A program made the position numbers and the translations under genes. A model generated the notes under the pieces. That model worked only from the letters and a program-made list of their open reading frames with translations. It was not told the origin of the DNA and did not search any database. From Ophiostoma sp. CBS 140.51 (Eukaryota; Ascomycota; Sordariomycetes; Ophiostomatales; Ophiostomataceae): a DNA stretch of 64,000 nucleotides. Where the stretch lies: positions 186,001 to 250,000 of the forward strand of contig JANSLP010000016.1 in the NCBI GenBank assembly GCA_029298735.1, in the 5' to 3' direction. This document shows positions 33,913 to 46,047 of this stretch, in pieces. The stretch's first letter is position 1. Every line of letters starts with the position of its first letter.

Positions 33913-35916
33913 ATGAGAGCTCCATTTGCGCGGCCGTCGGCCGTGTCGTCCATTGTGGACGCTCTCGGTCGACAGGCTGTTAACATGAGGCCCTCGTCGC
34001 AAGGCTGGGCCTGTGCCAAGTGCCGCCGAAGCCAATTGAACGGTCAGCGCAACAGCACGGGCTTCCGTTTCAACTCCTCCTCCTCTACAACAAGTAACGC
34101 AAAGGGTGGCCGGGGTTTCCCTCCACCACCACCGCCACGCTCGCCTCGAGGTCGTCGGACCATCCTGTATGCAGCAAGCGGTGGTGCAGCTACGGCAACG
34201 ATTCTGGCCTTTACCGACGATATTAAGCAGAGCTACGAGACTGTCGAGCGGACAGGCCGAGTTGCCACGGCATTGATCGTCTGCATTAACGAGTGAGTGC
34301 AAGCCAGAATGGGAAAGACATACACAAGTTGCGTCGGTTATACTAACAACTGTAGCTACCGCAAAACGCTCCGTCAAAGAGACCAGATCGAGGATGCGAC
34401 TGAGCAGGATGCTCTCATCAAAGCTTGCCATAAACGATGCGCCTTGCGCACACTGCATGTCATGGAGAAGAACGGCGGCATCTTTATCAAGCTTGGCCAG
34501 CATCTGGTGAGTAAAAATGTACGCAGGGTTTTTACTTGAATTATTACTAACCTCAAACAGAGCGCTTTGAACTACCTCTTGCCCTCCGAGTGGACAACGA
34601 CGTTTATTCCTCTCCAGGACAGATGCCCCGTTTCCTCTTTCGCTTCCATCGAACAAATGTACCGCGCCGACACGGGTACCGACCTGTGGGACTACTTCTC
34701 CGAGTTCTCGGAGGAGCCCATTGGCGCTGCATCGCTCGCCCAAGTCCATTTGGCCACGATCCGTGGAACAGGCCAAAAGGTCGCCGTCAAAGTGCAGCAT
34801 CCCAGCCTCGCACAGTGGGCACCGCTCGACATGGCCCTGACGACGTATACTTTCTCGACTCTCAAGCGCTTCTTCCCCGAGTACGACCTGGAATGGCTGT
34901 CGCGGGAAATGTCTGTCTCGCTGCCGCAGGAGCTCGACTTCTCCCTTGAGGGCAAGAACGCCGAACGCACCAAGGAATACTTTGCCAAGATCCCGCAGCT
35001 GCCGCTCATTGTGCCCGATGTCATCTGGGGCAAAGAGCGTATTCTGGTCATGGCCCGTGAGGTCGGCCACCGGCTCGACGATCTCGCGTACCTGGACAAG
35101 AACGGCATCGACCGTGACGAAGTTTCTACGGCTCTCGCCCGTATTTTCAACGAGATGATTTTCGGTGACGGTGCCCCGCTGCACTGCGATCCCCACGGCG
35201 GCAACCTGGCCGTGCGCCTCCGTCCTCCCAGCGGCAACTTTCTCACTCGCCTGGTGCGCCAGCTGCCATGGATGAATCACCACAACTTTGAAATTATCTT
35301 GTATGACCACGGCCTCTACCGGGATATCCCACTCAGTCTCCGCCGCTCGTATGCCAAGATGTGGCTCGCCGTGCTCGACGGCGATATGAAGCGCATGCAG
35401 ATGTACGCACACGAGGTCGCCGGCGTTGATGAAGCATCGTTCCCGCTGTTTGCAGCGGCCATTACGGGCCGTGACTACCGCGTCCTGTCGTCAGGCTCCA
35501 TCATCCAGCCGCGCACAGAGGACGAAAAGGACCACATTAGCGGCCAGCTGCAGGACGGTCTGTTGGCGGACCTTGTGCAGCTGCTCGGCAAAGTGCCGCG
35601 CATTATTTTGTTGATTCTCAAGACAAACGACCTGACGCGCAGTCTCGACGACGCTCTCCATACCAAGCAGGGCCCCATCCGCTCGTTCTTGGTCATGGCG
35701 CAGTATTGCCTGCGCACTGTGTTTTATGAACAAGTCAGCAACATCCGCGAGCAGCACGGATCGCTGCTGTGGCCGACGAACATTGTGCGCCTGCTGGGTG
35801 CCTGTCTGCAGTACCTCAAGGGCGGTGCCAAGCTCGAGGGTATTGACCTGTGGCTGCGTGCGCGGCGGTTGGCTGGTATGAAGAACCTGACTGTTGGGCC
35901 GCCGACGGCGACATGA
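33913..35916 (+). CDS. MCP2: Mitochondrial UbiB/ABC1-family protein, ADCK1/Mcp2-like
   Basis: Three exons (33913-34292, 34356-34506, 34561-35916) with introns of 63 and 54 nt give 628 aa. UbiB proteins have an atypical kinase fold; yeast Mcp2 (Cqd2), the ADCK1-type member, sits in mitochondria and affects lipid and coenzyme Q distribution. The N-terminus is basic and Ser-rich, fitting a presequence, and a hydrophobic segment near residues 83-100 (TILYAASGGAATATILAF) may span the inner membrane. Signature motifs are present: KxGQ at 172-175 (IFIKLGQHL), the Ala-rich loop at about 228-240 (EEPIGAASLAQVHLA), the conserved Lys254 in VAVKV, HCDPHGGN with the catalytic-loop Asp and Asn, and YDHGLY in place of DFG. 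Family membership is firm; assignment to the ADCK1 branch is by overall resemblance. Confidence 0.91.
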
Positions 35917-36363
35917 GACGAACAAAAAAGGGGAGGAAAGTTGTTGATAAGTTGCATGTGTACGATTTTATGATAATTATAATACCGCTCCGGACTTTTA
36001 TATAAACGATAGATTTTCATGTAGATGGTGATGTTTTGATTTTAGAATTGAAAATAATATTTTCGTATTCAATTTTAACTCTGTTTTTCGAGAGACTTAA
36101 ATGCGGAAAGTCTATTTCATTGTAAAATAGATCAAAATATTACACCATGTAATGTATGTTTGGTCATTCGTAGAAAATTGAATCTTATCAAAAAGAACTC
36201 GTGAAGAAGAAACTGAATTGTATCAAAAAAAAAAATCCTAGCTTTTTGCAGTAATGAAAACTACTCAAGATATGAATATGAAAAAAAAACAAGAAATCAA
36301 AGAACCCCCAAACTCCTTTTGTGCTTCACCAAGAACCCGGATAATCGCATATACAACTGTCGC
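35917..36363. other. AT-rich convergent 3' region
   Basis: The Mcp2-like and Erv41-like genes converge here. From about 35940 to 36300 the sequence is the most AT-rich part of the neighbourhood (ataataattataatacc, aattgaaaataatatttt). No gene supported. Confidence 0.6.
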
Positions 36364-37694
36364 CTACTCCGCCGACTTCTTGCCCAGGACACCATCAGCG
36401 GCCGACCCGCTCCGCCGCCGCCGCCGCTGCAGGACATCCCGCACCCAGTCGGACAATGTAAAGCCCCAGTGGCCGGCCACCAGGGCACCACTCAGGACAT
36501 TGACAATCTTGAGGATGAACAACAAGAACGTGTCGCGCGACTCGACAATGTTGAGCAGGATGGGCTCAATGTCGTACTTGAAAAAGATGCCGGGGATGTT
36601 GCGCTCGTCGATTTCGGCGCTTTGCTCGGTGACGGCATACTGGTTGGTAAAGATGGCACGGGCGCCGCGGTGACCGGGGCGGCCCACACTGTAGACGGTG
36701 GGCACGACGGACATGAAATACTGGAAACGGTGGAAATGGGCGGTGGCACCATTGACCGTCTGGTCGAGCGGGTTGACAAGGGAGGGGTAAAAGGGACCAA
36801 AGGACAGCTCATTGACAATGTGTGAAAAGTTGAACGTGTTGTGGTCCAGATGCTCGCCCATGCCCATGTAGCCGTGGCCGCGGGCCGTAATGTGGAAATC
36901 GCCCTGCACCTTGTTGAGGTCGAGGCTGCCGTAGATGCGGCAGGTGTCGCCCTGGCCATTGGCGCTCGAGGGAAGCTTGGGTGTCTTGCCCCAGCGCGCT
37001 CGGCGGCGGCCCAGGGCCACAATGTCGTGGACGTGCTCCTCGCCGAAACCCTCCTCGTGCGGCAGCGTCGTCCAGCCCTCGCCTGTCACCAGGCGGCCCT
37101 GTGTATCCCGGCCCAGACGGTGGTTGCCGCGGTGGTCCACCCACTGCTGCCAGGTGGTGGTGTCGCGCTGGAGCAGCGACGCAGCCAAAATCCGGTCACC
37201 TGCCGCGTCCTGGACGTTAACATGCAGGTCGTCGCAGTGCATCTTGACGAGGATATCGAGGTTGATTTGCATGGTGCGGCCGACGCCTTTTTCGACGGCA
37301 AATGTGTGCTCTTCGGCGCCCGTCCACCAGCGCGACAGCTCGGACCAGAAGAGGATCACAGACAAGACGATCATGGCGACCGTCCACTTGCCGCCGCCCG
37401 ATGTCCGTTGCACATATTGTGGTTTTGATTTGGCTGTTGGGAGGGAGGTTAGTGCCAGTCTTTGTCGACATTCAATGGCTTGCTCCTTTGTAACTCACGG
37501 AATGCGTCAAAGGCGCTGACGATGCTGCTCCCCGACTTAGGCCCGAACGCGTCGTCTTCTGCATGGTTCTGCTGCTTGTTCTGTTCGTAGCCTCCGTTAT
37601 TCGGGGCGCTATAGCCGCCATTGTCGTAGCCACCGCCGTTGTACCCCTGCTTCTCGTTGTACCCGCCGTTGTAGCCCTCGTAGCCGTTCATCAT
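36364..37694 (-). CDS. ERV41: Erv41-like COPII vesicle protein
   Basis: Two exons (37499-37694 and 36364-37433, 65-nt intron with GTGAGT donor and CAACAG acceptor) give 421 aa. In yeast, Erv41 with Erv46 cycles between ER and Golgi in COPI/COPII vesicles and returns escaped ER proteins. Topology fits: a first membrane span at about residues 82-100 (VAMIVLSVILFWSEL), a large lumenal domain with NLDILVKMHCDDLHVNVQD, GDFHITARGHG, FNFSHIVNELSFGPFYP and SVVPTVY, then a second span near residues 375-395 (FLLFILKIVNVLSGALVAG) and a basic cytosolic tail (QRRRRRSGS). The exon-1 part is unusual: about 45 residues of Gly/Tyr/Asn-rich repeat before the conserved start of the family. I chose the first of two adjacent ATGs. 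Confidence 0.91.
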
Positions 37695-38817
37695 GGCTGC
37701 GATGTGGGTGTCGTCTGGGATCGGCCGTTGGCCTGTGTTGTCGTCGATCGATCGGTCGCTCTCGTTCCTGGGCTCGATATCCCGCCTCTCTCAGGCAGTC
37801 GCTCTGCTTGTCGAATTGGAAAGTTCCACCCGCTGTCTTCTCTACCGCATATCTCGTGGCAGGTTCAGTCGTCTTTCGTAGGGAATGGGAGGGCAGCTCG
37901 GAGTGGTGATCGTGGCCAATTACAACGTCCTGTTGGAAGAGGACAAGCTGGCTCAATTTGGTGGCCTGCGTTGAAGTTGCAGGTAAAAGTCGGCGTTTCG
38001 TCAAATCGACCGTAAAAGGACCGTCGTGAGTTTGATGTCGATGCCAAAAGTTCGAGGAATGGGGCGTTGTGGATTGATGCGCCGACCACGGGTTGGCTTC
38101 TTGGGATTGATTTGAAAGGACAGCTCAGCGGGAAAGGAGGATACATTCAATTCAATATGTGGCCCTGTTGCTCATGGCACAATGCCAGAATGGCTCTTGC
38201 CCGTTTTGAGCAGACGCGGCTGGCCTGGCGGCCCCTGGGCAGCCAATTGGGGGGCACACACTGGAGGCACTAGCGCATTGAAGACCCCTGACAGGATGCG
38301 GCTAATTTTGGGGGTTCTTTCAGGGCCAGCCCAGGCTCTCAGGACTCCGCACGCGTTGGCCGTGTGTTCCTCGCGGGGGAAGGCGCACGTGTTTATGCCG
38401 ATGTGTGCCTTGTTTGTATTTGATTCTTCAGCAAAAAAGGCAGGCTCTATTGCTGATTCAAAAGGTCTAATGCATGATATAAAATGCCTCTAAAATATCT
38501 CTCAAGATTGTAGGAAAGTATCATGTCTGATACGGCCACTTTGGCCCTTCTCATACCCCGACTCTCGGAGTTTACTATCCGGATAGTCACGCATCAACAA
38601 ATTGTGGTTCTTTGGAGATCAAAAAGCAGGAAAAAGAAAGCTGCGCCGGCCGACTCCCCGGTTGGGTTGGTCGTTGCTCCGCATAAGACATTTCCGTTTT
38701 ATTCGCTGCATAACACTGCGTATTCTCATATGCCGTTCGAACCGGTTCCTTGTATTATAATCTTGCTTGCCTACGCAACAGTCCATCTCCTCCATAACGT
38801 ATGCGTTCCATATCTCC
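37695..38817. other. Intergenic, 1.1 kb
   Basis: The promoter side of the Erv41-like gene and the 3' flank of the FluG-like gene. No gene or certain element seen. Confidence 0.5.
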
Positions 38818-41569
38818 CTAATACCTATCAATAATGAATTCGTTTCGCACGAGTCCGTCGTACTTCATCAACATTTCCGTCTCTGCTGTCTTGACCGCCA
38901 CATAACGTTCGACCACATCTTTACCCATGTAGTCAATAAACTCATCATCCTGCTTCAAGGCCACCAGCGCGTTGCCCATGTCCGACGGCAAATGGTTGGT
39001 AATGCCGAGCTCGCGTCGTTGCTCGGATGTCAACGAGGCCGGGTCAACGCTGCAGTCGGCCCACGTGAGCTTCCTCTTGTGTATGATGCCCCATAGTCCC
39101 GCCAAGAGCACCGCCGTCATCGCTAGGTACGGGTTGGCCAGGCCATCAACACACTTGAGCTCCCAGTGGCTGCCCTCGATCTTGCGCAGCGGCGTCTCGC
39201 GGTTTTGCGTGCCCCACGTCACCCATCGTCCACCGGCCCACGCACTGTCGACAACACGCTTGTAGCTTACGGGGTTGCTGTATGTGAATGCCGCAATGGC
39301 CCGCAGGTGCTGTAGAATGCCAGCGTAAAACGGCTCGTACACGCTCTCGTCGTTGATGGCAGTGCCGTCGAGCGTCGTCAATGACATGTGCATGTGCGAT
39401 GCCGTACCACAGGTATCCGAGAACGGTTTAGGATGCAGCGTATACTTGAAGCCCGCCTCGGTGGCCCTGTGTGCAATCGTTTCACGGGTGTGCAACAGGG
39501 CATCGACGGCTTCGAGTGTTGGCTTTGCCGGCAGTACCAGTTCAAACTGGCCCGGTGCACTCTCTGCATGGATCTGCTCGACCTCGATGCCTGCCTCGTC
39601 CAGGTCTTTGGTGATATCGCGAATAAACTTCGCTAGTGCCGGGTCATTGTAAAAACGACTTACAGACCAGGCATGGCCATCGTTGTTGAGCATGGAAAAA
39701 CGGCTTCCCGCTTCTTGCAGGCCGGTCTTCTGCATCAAAACAAACTCGATCTCGAAACCGACTAGGTGAGAGAAGCCACTTGCGGCCGAGAGCTCGATTA
39801 CACCAATCAACTGCGTCCGAGGACAGAGCGGCACAGGCGACCCGTCCTTCTCGCGAAATATGCCGTTTATGTTGACGTGGCCATCCATCGGTCCGGCTTT
39901 CAATGATGAGAAGTCGGGATGAAGTCTGTACTCGCCCGTCGCCGTTATGCCTGGTACCGTTTTATCGGTTTGGAGCAAGCCAAGACACGCTTTGGTCACA
40001 CCAAAGTCGAGTGGGCTGTTGTTCCGAACGAGGCGGTCAAATCGCTTAAAAGGGATCATGCGCATGCGTGGCAAGGCTGTGTAGTCGACCCAGGATATGC
40101 GTACAAAATCCGGAACCGGTCTGCCGCGTGTAAATGCATCCCACACTGCCAGGTTTGACGGTTTGGACGGCTCAGCAAGTTTGCCCTTCACATGGGTTAC
40201 CGGCTCATTTGCGTCCGCCGCGGTGGTGCCAGGTAGGTCGAGCCCAAGCTGGTAGACTTTGTTCGCATTTCGGAAGAGAATGTCTTGCACCAGCTGCACT
40301 GCTGCCTGCCAGCCGATTTGGCCGTTCCGAACAAAGTCGCAGACAACCTAGATGTCGTATTAGTGTTCATCTATTTCACAAATAACTTGTTTTGGCAAAG
40401 CATGATGCCCAACTTACTGTTTCGAGAACCTCCCGGACCTGGAGGATGGCGAGTAGGTATGTCTCTGGGAACCAGTGCCCGTCCGTGCTCCACATCACCT
40501 TGGACCACGGACACAGCTCGAAAATCTCACGCACAATAGCCTCCTGCCCGTGTTGACCAACAATCGGGAACACCTCGCCAATATCTGCGTATACGTTGCT
40601 GTAAACCGTGGCAAGGTAGCCCGTATCGCGCACGTATGGGTAGCCCGAGTGTAGTAAAATAATGGGCACCGTTGAATATGTGCGGATAAAGTCTTGGAGA
40701 TGGGCTGGCGAAGACTTTGTCAAGGTAATATCGTTATCGCCAAGTCCGGTGTGGAACTGGATTGGCTTGTTGAACTTGCCGGGGCTGGAGCGGATATGGA
40801 TCGCAGTCCGGTGAACGAAGAGGTCGTTGAGGCCGGCATGCCGCAACCGGCGGAAGCGTTTGTTTGACGCCGAATAGGTGGTGAGAATGTAAGCGAACGA
40901 CTTCCGGGCGCCCGCAATGTCCACGACGTGGGGCACGGCGAGGCCTGTGCGGTAGCAGATGACAGATTTGAAGCCGACGACGTCTGGATCAGAAATGGCC
41001 TGCTTGATCTGGGTGTCGAATTCCTCGAGCATGTTGTCAAATATATTGTCGAGGGGTTGCGCTTTGTCAAAGGCAACACAGTGGCGGTTGATGATATCGG
41101 CCGCCAATGCTTCGATGCGGACAATTCGGCGGCATTTCGTGCGGGTAAACTTGTCGTGCCATGAAAACTCGAACACGTCGTCTTCGTTATCGAGTCCGTC
41201 ATCGAGTAAAATCGTTTCCAGGCCGTTGAGACACTGCTTAACCCAGGCGTTATAATCGTCGCTGCGGCGCTCTTCGATTGCAGTCACCACCGACTCCCAT
41301 GTCGCATTGCACCCCAGGACGCCCGATAGCTGCTGGACCGCGCGGTGGTGAGAGAGTGCTGTAACAGAGGCGCGTATAGCATCTCCGTAAGCCTCGCTGA
41401 CAATAGAAAGAAGTGAATGCTGGCCTATGACGTCGGGTTTCAGGAGAGGATGCGCGTGGTTGTCGACGATTGACGTCTTCTTGATGGCTTGCACGACACG
41501 CTGGATCTGGTCTTCAGTCACGACGGGCTTCGAGGCGCCCTCGGGGCCGGCTGGGCTACTTGTCGACAT
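38818..41569 (-). CDS. fluG: FluG-like amidohydrolase/glutamine synthetase fusion
   Basis: Two exons (40418-41569 and 38818-40347) with a 70-nt intron (GTAAGT donor, ATCTAG acceptor) give 893 aa; the join reads LETV-VCDFVRNGQIGW. Residues 1 to about 420 form an amidohydrolase-type domain, with the metal-site start VDNHAHPLL, a conserved core and STDGHWFPE near its end. Residues from about 460 form a type I glutamine synthetase-like domain, with GFEIEFVLM, HAESAPGQFELVLP, SHMHMSL, the Arg-containing GGRWVTWGTQNRETPLR and ANPYLAMTAVLLAGLWGI. In Aspergillus nidulans, FluG is needed for an extracellular signal that starts conidiation; similar plant proteins are called nodulin/glutamine synthetase-like. 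Whether this protein makes glutamine is unknown. It could also be a FluG paralogue without a developmental role. Confidence 0.9.
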
Positions 41570-44500
41570 GATCGGAAAAGCAAGATGGCGGTATGTGTTG
41601 TTTTCGAAATTGCGCCGTCTGCTCTCGCGCTTGTTTTGAATGTTGACGCTGGGGCCCTGAATTCGTTGATATTCGTGATTTACGCTCAGTGCCTTTTAAG
41701 GCAAAAGAGAAGCTGGCGATAAGATTATATGAGTCAAGAGTGACACGAGTAACTTGAGAACGAAGAATGGAATAGGCTCTGGTCAGGAAATATGGCGGTC
41801 AAGTAGAAAGCGGAAGTTCCGCCCAAGTAAACCCCATCAAGGCGCACAAAGGTATGACGGCCACAAAGTGCCAACGAACAATGCCTGGCACGGAGCTGAA
41901 CTTGAGGGCAATTGTGCAGAAGCGGGAGGAGGGGTGATGATCGTGTGCTTTTGTGGCGCTCCCTGCATGCGCTCTGGGCAACGATGTGTATGTGTACAGA
42001 GTACACACTGGAAAGACAAGACGGGTTTTCGAGACCGTGTTATTGTCTCCGTCGCTCACAGCAGCACGACGTAATAGTATGTCCTCGAAAGCCCGTACTG
42101 GTGGGGGTTCGCAAATTAGAGTGTCCTTTGCAGCTGTGAAAGTTGGACAGGGTGGACAAAGCAAGGTGTCCATAAAACCGCCAGAAAACAGCTGGGTATG
42201 GCGATCGTATGCTGCTTCGGTGACGAGATAAAATTGGAGAACAGAGCTGGAGTCACCGTTGGGCTCTGCCGAGGGGAAAAAGGATGTTGCTACTGTCGAT
42301 CGACGGCTGCCTCCCTCTCGGCTGACCCTGCCGGGATAGCCTGTAAACTGGGGTCCTGGAACGGTCTTGTTGTTGGAGAAAGCTGCAAGACCGAAAGGTT
42401 AGAGACCAACTATAAAAAGCCAATTAGTCCGTAGGAGAGCAAGCTGGCCGTGCTAGTGGTTGATAATTAGGTCGAAAGCTGTCGAGTCTGAAGGTTGAGA
42501 CTGAAGGTTTAGTCTGAAGGAACGGCTCGAGCGGCTTGGAGATAGGCGGACAGTGCCGCTGACAAGACAGGTGACAGTCTTTTATTCGATGTGAAAAGTA
42601 TTACTTGTAGGACAAGGGCAGTGGCTGTTTCGAGAACAGGCCCGAAAGGCTAGGGCAAATCAGGGTGCAATATTGCGAAAGCCTTCCGCCCTTTGCTGCC
42701 TCTTTTTGCAATATTGCGTCCTTGCTGGTAGGCTATTTTGTCCTGTTGGGTGGTGTGCTCCAGCTTTGTTCGCCGGCTGGAGTGTTTCTTCTAGGAGAAT
42801 TCTGGATCTGTGGTCCTTGTAGCAAAAGCCAGTTTCCTATCGTGATCTCTGCCCTAGTGGGCCTCTATTGATATCGAAAAGACGTGTACTCTTGGGCTTT
42901 TTGATCGTGATTGCGCGGCTTTGAAGAAAGCTGCCATCCCATCATCTCCTATCGACACCGATCCCACGCTGTATTTTGATTGTTTTGTCGGCTTTCTAAT
43001 GCTTTGGCTGCCTCATCCGGCCTGGCGACTTGCTAATATTGCGATCGTTTGGGGATTATTCGCGGTATGATACGCGGTGGATATAGGCTTTTCCAGGGTC
43101 CAGCCGCGGTATCGCTTGAGTTCGGCGGTGGTCTAGACCGTGCGTTTCAGATGAAGAGGGGGGGGACAAAACCGCCAGAAGCTACCCCCACCGCAGCAAG
43201 TTGGCCAGGCTTGCCAGACTCACTAGGCTATCAGCGAGGTGGAGTTTGATACAATCTGAGAGGCGTACGGAGCTTTGTATTTGTTTTTGGAAGAGAGCTC
43301 GTTGGTGACTGGACCCGGTACGACGTAGTGTCGTTTTTTACCATAACATTTGAGATTGGGACCCCGCAGAAGTGAAATTGGGTTCGCTGTCGAGAGGATC
43401 GAAACTGGGTTGCAGGTTGCGATGACTTGCAGGCGTTGTTGGAAAAGGTCGATTCTGACTGACGGAGATCCGGTGATCTTGAAGTCGGATGTGAGGAACA
43501 AGTGTTGGTGAGAAAATGAGGAGATTTGCGGAAGTCAAAAACAGATGCGGTGTTTACAAAACAACAGTGAAAACCTCTTTTGCGGCAAGTGCGTTTGTGA
43601 GCAGGCAAGGAAGCTGCGATTGGGTTTTGCATAAACAGGCGCGTCGTTCCTTCCTTTGCAGTGCTAATTCGGCATTGCACTTACCTTCACTATAACTTGA
43701 GGTTGGTCGAGCCTGCCCTTTCAAAGAAATGCCCCATCGCGACTGCCCTACGAGACGGGTTATTTGCAACCTCACTGTGACGGCAACTGTCGGCGTCATA
43801 AGGACATGCGCCTTCCCTGTCCACGATGCCTATTTCGGCAGGGACGCGGATAGTGCTCCGTACCTGCCCATTGGCGGCCAGGCCATTTCTGGCCGCCTCC
43901 AAGACGCCGTTCAAACCCTTTCTCCCGCTCTTTCGTTTCTTTCTTTCGTCTCGATCGGACCCGGGTAGGTGGGACCTGGTCGATGGATCTCCGGGCCCGC
44001 ATCGTTCCGGGAAAAGGACATCGTGCCCCATCGTGCCTAGACGAACGGGCATTCCACTGCCGAGAGCTTTCTCCGCAACGATCTCGGCAAGGACAGGGCT
44101 TGGTGTTGGATTTCAGCTCTCCCAGCTCAGCTCTTGGTCGAGACCGCTTCCTCTCCTATGCTTCTAATCTGCTTCTCACCTGCAAGCGTCAAACAAAAGG
44201 ACCTCCTGGAGTTGTGGAAAGGGCCTGCCTTTGTCGTTTTACCCCTGCCAAGCAAGAGGACGCGTGGGCATTCTGGCAATCCAAGTGATGAGGTTCATCC
44301 GGTTCACTTGGCTGTTGCTCGCCAAGTTGGGGCCAAGGCTGAAGGGCAACACAGGAGAGTGCAAAAGGGAGGACAGGAGACCACAGGAGAGGGGCCAAGA
44401 AGGGCTGGACTGGTGACACCGGACACCTAGCAACGCATCGCATCGCTACTGTGCATGCATCGCAATGGTGCAGGATGCCCAGCCTTTTCCCATGTCTCCA

Positions 44501-46047
44501 GGAGCCCGGATCGCCAGTCAAGGACGTCATTCCAACCACTCTTGGGATTTCTTTGTCGATTCTTCGCTGACATTCTATTTTCGAACCACTGCAGACGACC
44601 ACAGTCCACTACAGACACGACAAGGACAAACCATTGGCGCCCAGCCCAGCGCCCAGTCATCCGCCCAGCCAACGCCCAGAGCGCCTGTCGTCTTGGCGGC
44701 GCGGCGCGAGGGTACAGCCACGCCCTTGGCAGCGTCGCCACCCGAAGCGACAACAAAACAGCGCTGGAAAGACAGAAAGAAAGACTGCAAAATACTCTCG
44801 CACGGCGTCAAGTGATGTGGTACGAATACGGAATCCAAAGGGATTTGCCTCCAATGCGCTGGTTATTCACACGTTTTTTGGCGGTGACATTTGTCGTCAG
44901 GTCGTTCCTGTTCTACTGCACCCTCGTGCCTGCAACAAGCGTTGCATTTGGGGGTATTTTGGCCGTTCTATGAAAAGTTCCGTGGGACGGAGCCCGGAAT
45001 CTGGAAACCTGGGAACCTCTCTCACACGTTGGGTGTCCCCATTTTGTCTTGTCCCGGGCAATCCGGGCACGGAGCAGGATCTATGGTTGCATATACGGAG
45101 AATACCTGTTACTGGCCTGCCTGTCCTTTCGTTTTCGTCACTATTTTCTCTCCTTTTCTCTCTTTCTCCGTCTTATTCGTCTCAGTCCTTTTCACCTTTT
45201 CTCTCGGCGCCGCTAGAACGACCCCGTATTGACATTGGCAAACAATACTGAGTTACAGTATTCCAGCCCTTTCCAAGAGCAAGGAGGCAGACCCGACAAA
45301 GGGCGCACTTCTTGGGGGCACTTTTAAGTTCTCGGCACTCTATCAATTTTGTATGAGGATCTTACACATGCCCTTGCCTTGCATGCCAAAAATATAACAA
45401 TACAACAAAAAAACAGTCGACACAAGGTGTAAGTACAACAAGAATAAGGGCAGAGCGGAAAAAGAAGAAAAAAGAGAGAGGTTGACGACAAGTAAGGCTT
45501 GGCCGGTTCTCTTGGCATACCAGCGGTGAAGCGCCTGTGTTGCCCAAACAAAGTGCCAAAATGGCCACTGGTCTCTGACCACCGTTTTGGCCTGTTTTGG
45601 ACGTTCCGGACTTCCTTTGGATCCTTTGGAGAGAGAGAATATGGTTTGGAAACTGGAAACTGGATCAAGAAGGCTGCTGGCTGTAGGCTGCAGGCTGTAG
45701 CTGTGAGTGCCCGTTCGCCTTGTCTTGTTAAATATATTTTGCCAGCCACTTTTTCTTTTTTTCTTTCTACTTTGTGATCCCTTTTGTGATGTTTTTTTCT
45801 TGATGTTTTCGATGTTGCAGTATTCTATTGTTATTATTGCCCCCCACACATAACAAACGACGACATCGTCTTTACGCTCGCTACTCCTTATACCCTCGAC
45901 GACCGTACACGGCATACATTCGCTTCTTCGATCAGCAAGCTTACTTACTTGCACCCCCAGCTGTGCCGCATCTGGTTCTCGACCTTCTATTCCCGATCCC
46001 ACCTATTTGTCACAACAACACAGCGTCATAACGCATCATAATACACT
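41570..46047. other. Intergenic, 4.5 kb, no gene supported
   Basis: The upstream regions of the FluG-like gene (left) and the GH76 gene (right) are included. Overlapping frames of up to 219 codons occur on both strands at 43.7-46.0 kb, but none matches a family or can be spliced convincingly. Short repeated words occur, such as variants of gtctgaagg at about 42485-42520 and ggctgtaggctgcaggctg near 45680. Confidence 0.5.

Noticed and set aside
33895..35412. 505-codon minus-strand frame
   Set aside because: Antisense shadow crossing exons and introns of the Mcp2-like gene, whose motifs are clear on the other strand.
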